Assembly: GCA_030647705.1 (NCBI GenBank)
Contig: JAUSJJ010000204.1
Location: 1-7,885 of the forward strand
Length of the DNA stretch: 7,885 nt
From: Dehalococcoidia bacterium
GTDB lineage: Bacteria; Chloroflexota; Dehalococcoidia; JAUSJJ01
Reading direction: 5' to 3'
The translations under genes were made by a program, and so were the position numbers. Of the stretch, positions 1 through 5,254 are shown piece after piece (the stretch's first letter is position 1; the number at the start of each line of letters is the position of its first letter). Under the pieces are notes generated by a model that was not told the origin of the DNA, did not search any database, and saw nothing but the letters and a program-made list of their open reading frames with translations.

Positions 1-1
1 A

Positions 2-964
2 GGCTCGTTCGACGAGATGACCGACCTGCCCAAGTCGCTCAGAGAACGGCTCGCCGGCAAAGCCAGGCTATCCAGCCTGGCTCCCATCGAGGAAGTGCTC
101 TCCTCTGACCGCCTGACCACCAGGGGTCTGTTCCAACTACAAGACGGCAAGACCATCGAATCGGTCCTCATGCTTTATGAGAAGACGCCCCGTGGCCAGG
201 AACGGCATACCGTATGTGTTTCCACACAGGTAGGTTGCGCCATAGGTTGCGCCTTCTGCGCAACGGGACAACAGGGGCTTGAACGCAACCTGAGCGCGGG
301 CGAGATCGTGGACCAGGTGGTGTACTTCGCGCGGAAGATGCGACAGGCAGGCGTGACGTCCGACGTGCAAACCGTGACCAACGTAGTCCTCATGGGCATG
401 GGCGAGCCGCTGGCCAACTATGAGGCCACCATGCAGGCAGTGAGGCTGCTCAACTCACCCCAGGCCTTCGGGTTGGGAGCGAGACATATCACCATATCCA
501 CCGCCGGGCTGGTCCCGGGAATCAGGAAGCTGAGCAAAGAAGACCTGCAGGTGGGCCTGGCCATCTCACTGCACGCCGCGGACGATGAGCTCCGGGACCG
601 GCTGGTACCGGTGAATAAGAGATATCCGGTTAGCTCGGTGGTCAGCGCCGCCAGGGAATACTTCGATAAGACGCGGCGCCGTCCCACGTTCGAATACGTC
701 CTGCTGAACGGAACAAACGATTCCCCCGCTCGCGCGGCGCAACTGGCCCGTCTGATAGGCAGCATGAACTGCAACGTCAATCTGATACCCGCCAATCCGA
801 CCGGACCGGGCGGATTCAAACCGCCGGCGCGTGAGCGAATGCTGGAGTTCCAACAGGTCCTCACTCGCCACAATATTCAGTTCACGCTGCGCCAGAGCCG
901 AGGAGACGACATACAAGCCGGCTGCGGGCAACTGCGCAGCAGGTTCCTTCGCAAGAGCCGCTGA
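2..964 (+). CDS. rlmN: Dual-specificity 23S rRNA/tRNA adenine-C2 methyltransferase RlmN (5' end outside window)
   Basis: Radical-SAM enzyme that methylates C2 of A2503 in 23S rRNA and, in studied homologues, A37 of some tRNAs. The reading frame is open to the window edge: the codons before the ATG at 17 read G-S-F-D-E, giving the family's usual FDEMTDLPKSLR segment, so the ATG at 17 is internal and the N-terminal portion is missing. Counting from that Met, the cluster motif CxxxCxxC is C74-A-I-G-C78-A-F-C81. Cys67 (in VCVSTQ) and Cys303 (in DDIQAGCGQL) match the two cysteines (E. coli C118 and C355) that make and resolve the methyl-Cys intermediate. MGMGEPLANY (SAM binding) and ISLHA are also present. 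All catalytic residues are intact. It ends 27 nt before the next promoter's TGn motif and is probably not part of the downstream operon. Confidence 0.97.
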   Translation, partial: GSFDEMTDLPKSLRERLAGKARLSSLAPIEEVLSSDRLTTRGLFQLQDGKTIESVLMLYEKTPRGQERHTVCVSTQVGCAIGCAFCATGQQGLERNLSAGEIVDQVVYFARKMRQAGVTSDVQTVTNVVLMGMGEPLANYEATMQAVRLLNSPQAFGLGARHITISTAGLVPGIRKLSKEDLQVGLAISLHAADDELRDRLVPVNKRYPVSSVVSAAREYFDKTRRRPTFEYVLLNGTNDSPARAAQLARLIGSMNCNVNLIPANPTGPGGFKPPARERMLEFQQVLTRHNIQFTLRQSRGDDIQAGCGQLRSRFLRKSR

Positions 965-970
965 CCTCCC

Positions 971-999
971 TTCCCGCCCCAGCTTCCCCATGCTATAAT
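971..999 (+). promoter_or_regulatory. Extended -10 promoter for the SOD/sulfur operon
   Basis: TGCTATAAT at 991-999 is a perfect TATAAT -10 box with a TGn extended -10 element immediately upstream. The hexamer 17 nt before it (971-976, TTCCCG) is a poor -35, which is typical where an extended -10 is used. Transcription would start near 1005-1007. It lies in the only non-coding gap before a run of tightly packed co-directional genes. This is an inference from sequence; no start site is known. Confidence 0.65.
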
Positions 1000-1005
1000 A
1001 GGGCT

Positions 1006-1124
1006 ACGACCCTGGATGCGCCCACAAGAGCACGTCACGGTCGGACATCACGCGATGCGCGGTCACAGAGGAAGGCGCCGCCCGACGATTGCCCTGGCGG
1101 CAAGTCGGCGTGCAAGGAGGTCTG
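1006..1124 (+). promoter_or_regulatory. Predicted 5' leader of the operon
   Basis: About 120 nt separate the predicted transcription start from the chosen SOD start. A small hairpin, TTGCC (1089-1093) with GGCAA (1099-1103), sits just upstream of the ribosome site AAGGAGG (1114-1120). I see no recognised riboswitch and no convincing leader peptide. The length leaves room for post-transcriptional control, but nothing here shows it. Confidence 0.3.
1114..1120 (+). promoter_or_regulatory. Ribosome binding site of the SOD gene
   Basis: AAGGAGG, a full match to the anti-Shine-Dalgarno sequence, 4 nt before GTG 1125. It decides the start in favour of the GTG over the in-frame TTG at 1089. Confidence 0.6.
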
Positions 1125-1703
1125 GTGGTCTACAAGGCAAAGGACTATTCTGGCCTGGTCGGCATGAAGGGTTTCAGCGAAACGCTGCTCACCAATCACT
1201 TCATCCTGTATCAGGGCTACGTCACCAACACCAACAAGCTGCTGGACTCCCTTGCCGCCATGCTCAAGGAGGGCAAAACGGCAACCACGGAGTATTCTGA
1301 GGTGAAGCGACGCCTCGGTTTCGAATTCGACGGAATGCGGCTGCACGAGTATTACTTCGGAAACCTGGGCAGCGAGGAGCCGCTTGAGAAGACCAGCAGA
1401 TTCAGCAGAAGTCTGGCCGAGCAGTTTGGGAGCTACGACATCTGGGAGAAAGACTTCAGGGCTACCGCCGCCATAAGGGGAATCGGATGGTGCATTCTTT
1501 ACCAGGACAATTTGACGGGCAAGCTCATCAACATGTGGATAAACGAACATGAGACGGGGCATCCGGCGGGCTGTGACCCAGTTCTGGTATTGGACGTCTT
1601 CGAGCATGCCTTCATGATCGACTACGGGCTCAAGAGAGCTGAGTACCTGGAGGCATTCCTCAAGAACATAAACTGGACGGCCGTAGAGGCGCGGCTGAGG
1701 TAA
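1125..1703 (+). CDS. Superoxide dismutase, Fe/Mn family (probably Fe type)
   Basis: Cytoplasmic enzyme (no signal peptide) that converts superoxide to O2 and H2O2. I chose GTG 1125 (192 aa) because AAGGAGG at 1114-1120 stands 4 nt before it and the product begins [10 protein letters not shown]; a TTG at 1089 extends the frame but would place the ribosome site inside the gene. Metal ligands by alignment are His25 ([11 protein letters not shown]), His74 (MRLHEYYF), Asp157 and His161 (LDVFEHAF). The usual HH pair after the first ligand (HYGKHHxxYV in E. coli SodB) is absent and the segment is one residue shorter. The position of Fe-SOD Gln69 is Gly70, and near the MnSOD Gln146 position there is His142 (NEHETGH), as in archaeal and mycobacterial Fe enzymes. 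Metal use is therefore uncertain. First gene of the operon, where it could protect Fe-S assembly from oxygen damage. Confidence 0.93.
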   Translation: MVYKAKDYSGLVGMKGFSETLLTNHFILYQGYVTNTNKLLDSLAAMLKEGKTATTEYSEVKRRLGFEFDGMRLHEYYFGNLGSEEPLEKTSRFSRSLAEQFGSYDIWEKDFRATAAIRGIGWCILYQDNLTGKLINMWINEHETGHPAGCDPVLVLDVFEHAFMIDYGLKRAEYLEAFLKNINWTAVEARLR

Positions 1704-1746
1704 CCGAACACCGGGCCTGGGAAGCGTCACAGTGGGAGGGCAAGAT

Positions 1747-2925
1747 ATGAAGAGTGCTTATCTGGACAATCAGGCAACGACTCCGTTGCTGCCTGAGGTG
1801 CTGGAGACCATGCTGCCCTTCTTCAAGGAATCCTTCGGCAACGCCCAGTCCTTGCACGATTGGGGAGATGCGCCCAGAGAAGCACTGGAGGATGCACGGG
1901 CCGAGGTCGCCAAGCTCATCGGGGGCCGGCCCGAGGAGATCATCTTCACCGCCAGCGGCACCGAGGCCAACAACTTTGCCTTGAAGGGACTGGCCCAGGC
2001 CCACCAGTCCAAAGGCAAACATGTCGTCATTTCGGCCATCGAGCATTTCTCGGTGCTCCATTCGGCCAGGACGCTGGAGAAGTGGGGCTTTGAGGTGACC
2101 CTGGTCCCGGTTGACGGCTATGCGCTGGTCGATCCCAAAGACGTCGCCAGCGCCATGCGCAAGGAAACCATACTGGTCTCAGTGATGCACGCCAACGGAG
2201 AAGTGGGCACGATCCAGCCCGTCGCCGAGATCGCCAAGATCGTGACGGCTGCAGGAGCGTTGTTCCACACAGACGCGGTGGCCACCGCAGGCACTATCCC
2301 CATCGACGTCGCGGAGCTCGGGGTAGACGCCCTCAGCATGGCGGCCAACCAGTTCTACGGGCCCAAAGGCGCCGGGGCGCTGTGGCTCAGGAAAGGCACA
2401 CGCATCATCCCGCTGCTGGATGGGGGAGTGCAGGAGGGAGGCCGAAGGGCCGGCACGGAGAACCTGCCTGCCATTGTGGGCATGGGCAAAGCAGCCGAGA
2501 TCGCGAAACGTGACATCCAGTCTCGCATGGCCAAACTCGTTGGCCTGCGTGACATGCTCCTCCATAGACTGCCCGCCGCCATCGATCATGTGCTTGTGAC
2601 CGGCCATCCCACGCAGCGTCTGCCCGGCCATGCCAGCTTCTGCATCGAGTTCATCGAGGGCGAGTCCATGCTGATGCTTCTTTCCAGCAAGGGGATCGCC
2701 GCATCCAGTGGCTCAACGTGCACTTCACGGGCGCTCAAAGCGTCCCACGTGCTGACCGCCATGGGTCTCCCCGCCGAAATAGTCCAGGGATCGCTGCTGT
2801 TCACCTTCGGCCAGCAAATCACTGAAGGGGACGTGGGCTACCTGGTGGAGGTGTTGCCGCCTATCGTGGACCGGCTGCGGCAGATGTCTCCGTTATATGC
2901 TGATTTCCTGAAAGGTCGGAGGTAA
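1747..2925 (+). CDS. Cysteine desulfurase (NifS/IscS-like) homologue with degenerate PLP site
   Basis: Fold-type I aminotransferase-V family protein, 392 aa. ATG 1747 is chosen because GGGAGGG (1734-1740) lies 6 nt upstream; a GTG at 1732 is less likely. Normal members use PLP to strip sulfur from L-cysteine onto a loop Cys. Conserved here: N-terminal [17 protein letters not shown] phosphate-binding region, the His over the PLP ring (AIEHFSVL), Asn in HANGEVG, Asp in HTDAV, and the catalytic loop SSGSTCTS with Cys325. Lost: the Schiff-base Lys; the canonical SAHK(I/F)YGPKG reads [10 protein letters not shown], so His is Asn201 and Lys is Gln202 (codons AAC CAG at 2347-2352). Also the Gln of DAVQ is Ala, and the substrate-carboxylate Arg of SIRFSLG is Leu351 (SLLFTFG). 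The frame is otherwise intact and coding. It sits 7 nt before the iscU-like gene. It may be a sulfur-transfer pseudoenzyme, or use unknown chemistry. Confidence 0.9.
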   Translation: MKSAYLDNQATTPLLPEVLETMLPFFKESFGNAQSLHDWGDAPREALEDARAEVAKLIGGRPEEIIFTASGTEANNFALKGLAQAHQSKGKHVVISAIEHFSVLHSARTLEKWGFEVTLVPVDGYALVDPKDVASAMRKETILVSVMHANGEVGTIQPVAEIAKIVTAAGALFHTDAVATAGTIPIDVAELGVDALSMAANQFYGPKGAGALWLRKGTRIIPLLDGGVQEGGRRAGTENLPAIVGMGKAAEIAKRDIQSRMAKLVGLRDMLLHRLPAAIDHVLVTGHPTQRLPGHASFCIEFIEGESMLMLLSSKGIAASSGSTCTSRALKASHVLTAMGLPAEIVQGSLLFTFGQQITEGDVGYLVEVLPPIVDRLRQMSPLYADFLKGRR

Positions 2926-2932
2926 TTCCAGT

Positions 2933-3355
2933 ATGCCTGTTTATAGCGAAAAGGTCATGGACCACTTCATGAACCCCCGTAACGTTGGGGAAATAGAGAA
3001 CCCGGACGGCGTGGGCGAGGAAGGCAACCCCGTTTGCGGGGATATGATGACCTTCTACATCAAGGTGGCCGACGGCCGCCTCGCCGATGTCAAGTACAAG
3101 ACCTTCGGATGCGGAGCGGCTATCGCCGTAGCCAGCATCGTCAGCGAGATGGGCAAGGGCAAAACCCTGGAAGAAGTGAGGAACATCACACCTACAATGG
3201 TCGCCAACGAGCTGGGAGGCCTGCCCAAGAACAAGTTCCATTGCTCCAACCTCGGCGCTCAGGCCCTCAATAATGCCATAGATGACTATCTGAGGAAGCA
3301 AGGCAAAGAGGTCAAAAGCAGAGAGGTGACGAATCATGACGAAGAAGAAGAGTGA
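2933..3355 (+). CDS. IscU/NifU N-terminal-like Fe-S cluster scaffold
   Basis: Scaffold on which [2Fe-2S] and [4Fe-4S] clusters are assembled from persulfide sulfur and iron before transfer to client proteins. At 140 aa it matches the IscU class rather than multidomain NifU. The cluster residues are all present: Cys35 with Asp37 (NPVCGDMM), Cys60 (TFGCGAAIA) and Cys104 preceded by His103 (KFHCSNLGAQAL). LPKNK just before His103 corresponds to the LPPVK chaperone-recognition motif of IscU, with changed middle residues. The first residues (VYSEKVMDHFMNPRNVG) are textbook. The C-terminus is an acidic tail (NHDEEEE) whose codons overlap the next gene's start by 20 nt. ATG 2933 follows GGAGGT (2918-2923, overlapping the upstream stop) by 9 nt. 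The intact scaffold contrasts with the damaged active site of the adjacent desulfurase homologue. Confidence 0.94.
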   Translation: MPVYSEKVMDHFMNPRNVGEIENPDGVGEEGNPVCGDMMTFYIKVADGRLADVKYKTFGCGAAIAVASIVSEMGKGKTLEEVRNITPTMVANELGGLPKNKFHCSNLGAQALNNAIDDYLRKQGKEVKSREVTNHDEEEE

Positions 3356-3533
3356 AGTCAAGAAGGGTGCGGGCACGTAGTGCTTTTGCCCCTACTGCGA
3401 AGAAGAAGTGGGCGATTCCCAGCCGACTTTCTGCAAGCCTTGCGGAATCACGTTGCGCTACTGCGTCAAGTGCCATGTGGCCGTAGACAAGAATGAAAAG
3501 GTCTGCCCCAAGTGCGGACAGACTGTGGAGTAG
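3336..3533 (+). CDS. Two-zinc-ribbon mini-protein interrupted by in-frame UAG
   Basis: Frame of 65 codons starting at ATG 3336 (GAGG at 3323-3326, 9 nt spacing), overlapping the end of the iscU-like gene and stopping 9 nt before dsrE. Codons 1-14 encode a Lys-rich lead (MTKKKSEVKKGAGT); codon 15 is TAG (3378-3380); the same frame continues with a clear pair of zinc ribbons: C18-P-Y-C21 with C33-K-P-C36, and C43-V-K-C46 with C57-P-K-C60, ending at TAG 3531. Conserved cysteine spacing after the UAG shows the frame has been kept under selection. Readings possible: amber readthrough (natural suppression or an unusual amino acid), a recent nonsense mutation or sequencing error, or a start after the UAG; the only useful later start, GTG 3408, would lose the first CPYC. 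Function unknown; zinc ribbons of this kind bind proteins or nucleic acids. Confidence 0.6.
3378..3380 (+). other. In-frame amber codon in the zinc-ribbon gene
   Basis: Codon 15 of the frame from 3336, directly before the CFCPYC segment. One base change from Tyr, Lys, Gln, Glu, Trp, Ser or Leu codons would produce it. Sense decoding, mutation and sequence error cannot be separated from this window. Confidence 0.7.
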
Positions 3534-3542
3534 GTGCTAGGC

Positions 3543-4031
3543 ATGAGCGAAGAACCGAAGAAGAGCCTGACACTCATCGTTTTCAGCGGGGACCTGGACA
3601 AGGCCCTGGCCGCATTCAATCTTGCCATCGGCGCTGCCTCCATGGGCATGAATGTAAGGATGTTCTTCACCTTCTGGGGCCTCAACGTGATCAAGAAGAA
3701 CCAGGGCGGCATCCAAAGCAAGGGCCTGATGAGAAGGATGCTCAACCGCATGAACCGGGGCGGCTCCAGCAGGCTGCCTCTGTCCAGATTCCACATGCTG
3801 GGAATCGGCCCGTGGATGATAAAAAGGCTAATGAAAGACATCAAGTTCCCCCAGCTCGAGGAGCTCATAGCCCTGGCCAAACAAATGGACGTCAAGTTCA
3901 GCGCCTGCACCACCAGCATGGGCCTTATGGGCATCAGCAAAGACGCCTTCATCCCCGGAGTGGATGCCTACTGCGGCGTGGCCGCCTATTTGAGTGAAGC
4001 TACGGAGAGCCAGGTCAACCTCTTCATCTAA
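3543..4031 (+). CDS. DsrE/DsrF-like (DsrE2-type) sulfur-carrier family protein
   Basis: DsrE-family protein of 162 aa. ATG 3543 is used, with AGGTG (3532-3536) 6 nt upstream; a GTG at 3534 would add three residues. The fold signature is an N-terminal strand with an early Asp (LTLIVFSGDLDKALAAFNLA), a second strand (MGMNVRMFFTFWGLNVI), and a central strand ending in the conserved Cys122 of KFSACTTSMGLMGI; a second Cys, Cys144, is in DAYCGVAAYL. In related proteins the former Cys carries persulfide and exchanges it with TusA. Residues 55-95 form a basic, Met-rich insert (KGLMRRMLNRMNRGG and following), as in the peroxiredoxin-like DsrE2 group. No certain transmembrane helix is visible, although parts are hydrophobic. 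Its position directly before tusA (10 nt gap) supports a sulfur-relay role. Confidence 0.88.
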   Translation: MSEEPKKSLTLIVFSGDLDKALAAFNLAIGAASMGMNVRMFFTFWGLNVIKKNQGGIQSKGLMRRMLNRMNRGGSSRLPLSRFHMLGIGPWMIKRLMKDIKFPQLEELIALAKQMDVKFSACTTSMGLMGISKDAFIPGVDAYCGVAAYLSEATESQVNLFI

Positions 4032-4041
4032 AGGAGGACAG

Positions 4042-4269
4042 GTGAAAGCAGATGCCACTGTGGACTGTGTAGGGCTTTATTGCCCAATGCCTATCGCTCA
4101 GACCGCCCTTGAGATGAAACAGCTCAAGCAGGGACAGGTGCTGGAAGTCCTCTCTGACGACGAGGGCATCAAGGAAGACATGCCAGCGTGGTGCAAGGCC
4201 ACCGGAAACGAGCTGCTGAGCATGGAGGAGAAAAACGGCCAATACAAAGCGTACATTCGCAAGAAGTGA
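4042..4269 (+). CDS. tusA: TusA-family sulfur carrier
   Basis: Small sulfurtransferase (75 aa) that carries persulfide sulfur, for example from a desulfurase to tRNA thiolation, molybdenum-cofactor or dissimilatory pathways. GTG 4042 is the start: AAGGAGG (4031-4037), whose first A is the last base of the dsrE stop, precedes it by 4 nt. The frame is open farther upstream but those codons lie inside dsrE. Hallmark CPxP: Cys14-P-M-P in VDCVGLYCPMPIAQTALEM; Cys14 is the carrier residue. Cys51 in PAWCKATGNELL and the final KAYIRKK match the family pattern of one strand-helix unit plus two strands. An extra Cys9 lies five residues before the carrier Cys. Single-domain TusA next to DsrE is a known pairing in sulfur trafficking. 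Confidence 0.93.
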   Translation: MKADATVDCVGLYCPMPIAQTALEMKQLKQGQVLEVLSDDEGIKEDMPAWCKATGNELLSMEEKNGQYKAYIRKK

Positions 4270-4295
4270 GTGTCTAACGCTTCACTGGCGACAAG

Positions 4296-5036
4296 ATGGC
4301 GGTTCAGATAGAGTCTCTCAAGTCCATCCCGTACTTCTCCGGGTTGAACCCGGCCGAGCTTGAGGCCATCCGGAAGTACGTCTTCGAGAAGACGGCGGCG
4401 AGGGACGAGGTCATCCTGCTTGAAGGCGACACGTCGGACGCTCTCTATTTCGTGGTGTCAGGGGTGGTCAAGGTGTTCAAGACTTCGGCTGAGGGCAAGG
4501 AGCAGATCATCCGAATCGTACGCCCCGGCGAATCGTTCAACGATGTCTCGGTATTCGATGGCGCTCCCAATCCGACCAGCGCTCAGGCCATGGGACCGGT
4601 TGTGATCAGCGGGATAACCCGGAACGACCTGCAGAATGTCCTCCGGGACTACCCGCAGGTTGCGTTGAACGTGAACAAGGTGCTCGCCGGCCAGGTGCGC
4701 GAGCTGATGGCACTGGTCGAGGACCTCTCCTTCAAACATGTGGTGAACCGCGTTGCCAAGATTCTCCTGGAAAACGCCGGCAACGGAGCCGGTTCACCCC
4801 CGAGGTTGACCCAGCGTGAGATGGCGGCCATGGCCGGGACCGCCAGGGAGATCATCGGCAGGTCCCTCAAGGCCCTGGAACAGGCGCACGCCATAAGGCT
4901 GGACCGCAACCGCATCATGATCACCGACCGGGAGACACTCAGAGAGATGGCAATGATGGCTCCGCAGGCGAGGGGACGCGCACGCCCGGTGGGCTCCGCC
5001 GCGGGAACCACCAGGGATGAAGGTCAGCAGCTATGA
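4296..5036 (+). CDS. Crp/Fnr-family transcriptional regulator
   Basis: DNA-binding regulator of 246 aa. Residues 1-115 form a cyclic-nucleotide-binding-like beta-roll (LKSIPYFSGLNPAELEAI at the start, LLEGDTSDALYFVVSGVVKVF, then PGESFNDVSVFDG). Next comes the long dimer helix (about 118-150, VALNVNKVLAGQVRELMALVEDLSFKH is its core), and a winged helix at about 165-215 with LTQREMAAMAGTAREIIGRSLKALE. There is no Cys in the protein, so it cannot hold an FNR-type Fe-S cluster; the Arg-Ser pair of cAMP-binding Crp reads Thr-Ser, so cAMP is doubtful. A tail of about 30 residues (ARGRARPVGSAAG) is low-complexity and basic. The start ATG 4296 has only a weak ribosome site, and the stop overlaps the ferredoxin start by ATGA. 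Being inside the operon it may autoregulate it; no convincing operator was found. Confidence 0.92.
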   Translation: MAVQIESLKSIPYFSGLNPAELEAIRKYVFEKTAARDEVILLEGDTSDALYFVVSGVVKVFKTSAEGKEQIIRIVRPGESFNDVSVFDGAPNPTSAQAMGPVVISGITRNDLQNVLRDYPQVALNVNKVLAGQVRELMALVEDLSFKHVVNRVAKILLENAGNGAGSPPRLTQREMAAMAGTAREIIGRSLKALEQAHAIRLDRNRIMITDRETLREMAMMAPQARGRARPVGSAAGTTRDEGQQL

Positions 5037-5230
5037 TTGCGATGCCGGTCATTGACCAGGGAAAATGCGATGGATGTGGACTCTGCATCAACGTTTGTCG
5101 CGGCGACGCCGTTGCCATGGTCGGCCGCACTGTGGCCGCAGTTGAAACAGGGAATTGCGACTGGTGTACCGATTGCGAGGCGGTCTGCAGGACGGGCGCC
5201 ATAAGTTGCTCGTACGAGATAATTGGCTGA
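5033..5230 (+). CDS. Small 2[4Fe-4S] ferredoxin
   Basis: Electron carrier of 65 aa with two CxxCxxCxxxC sets: Cys12, 15, 18, 22 and Cys42, 45, 48, 52, enough for two [4Fe-4S] clusters; a ninth Cys59 lies in the tail (AISCSYEIIG). The last cysteine of each set is normally followed by Pro; here both are followed by Arg (CRGDAV and CRTGAI), which could shift cluster potential or partner binding. ATG 5033 overlaps the Crp stop (ATGA) and has GAAGGT at 5019-5024, 8 nt away; ATG 5042 is an alternative start. Possible electron donor for the neighbouring redox proteins. Confidence 0.92.
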   Translation: MIAMPVIDQGKCDGCGLCINVCRGDAVAMVGRTVAAVETGNCDWCTDCEAVCRTGAISCSYEIIG

Positions 5231-5240
5231 ACGCTGGCAT

Positions 5241-5246
5241 AAGGAG
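5241..5246 (+). promoter_or_regulatory. Ribosome binding site of the seleno-glutaredoxin gene
   Basis: AAGGAG with 8 nt before ATG 5255. It is the strongest argument that translation starts ten codons before the UGA and that the UGA is read through, rather than starting downstream at GTG 5330. Confidence 0.75.
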
Positions 5247-5254
5247 TGGTTGAA

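Noticed and set aside
1047..1058. CATC-ACGC-GATG palindrome in the SOD leader as a Crp/Fnr operator
   Set aside because: Only 4-bp half sites, not similar to TTGAT-N4-ATCAA or TGTGA-N6-TCACA, and downstream of the predicted start.
1016..1300. Open frame on the + strand overlapping the SOD leader and gene start
   Set aside because: Low-complexity, Arg/Gly/His-rich product typical of an out-of-frame GC-rich shadow; overlaps the well-supported SOD.
1035..1730. Long antisense open frame across SOD
   Set aside because: Mirror of a strongly conserved gene; no family features and no ribosome site.
3409..3421. Hairpin TGGG-CGATT-CCCA after the UAG of the zinc-ribbon gene as a SECIS
   Set aside because: The distance (loop about 32 nt after UAG) and a G at loop position 2 fit loosely, but the stem has only 4 bp, which is common by chance; UAG-encoded Sec is very rare.
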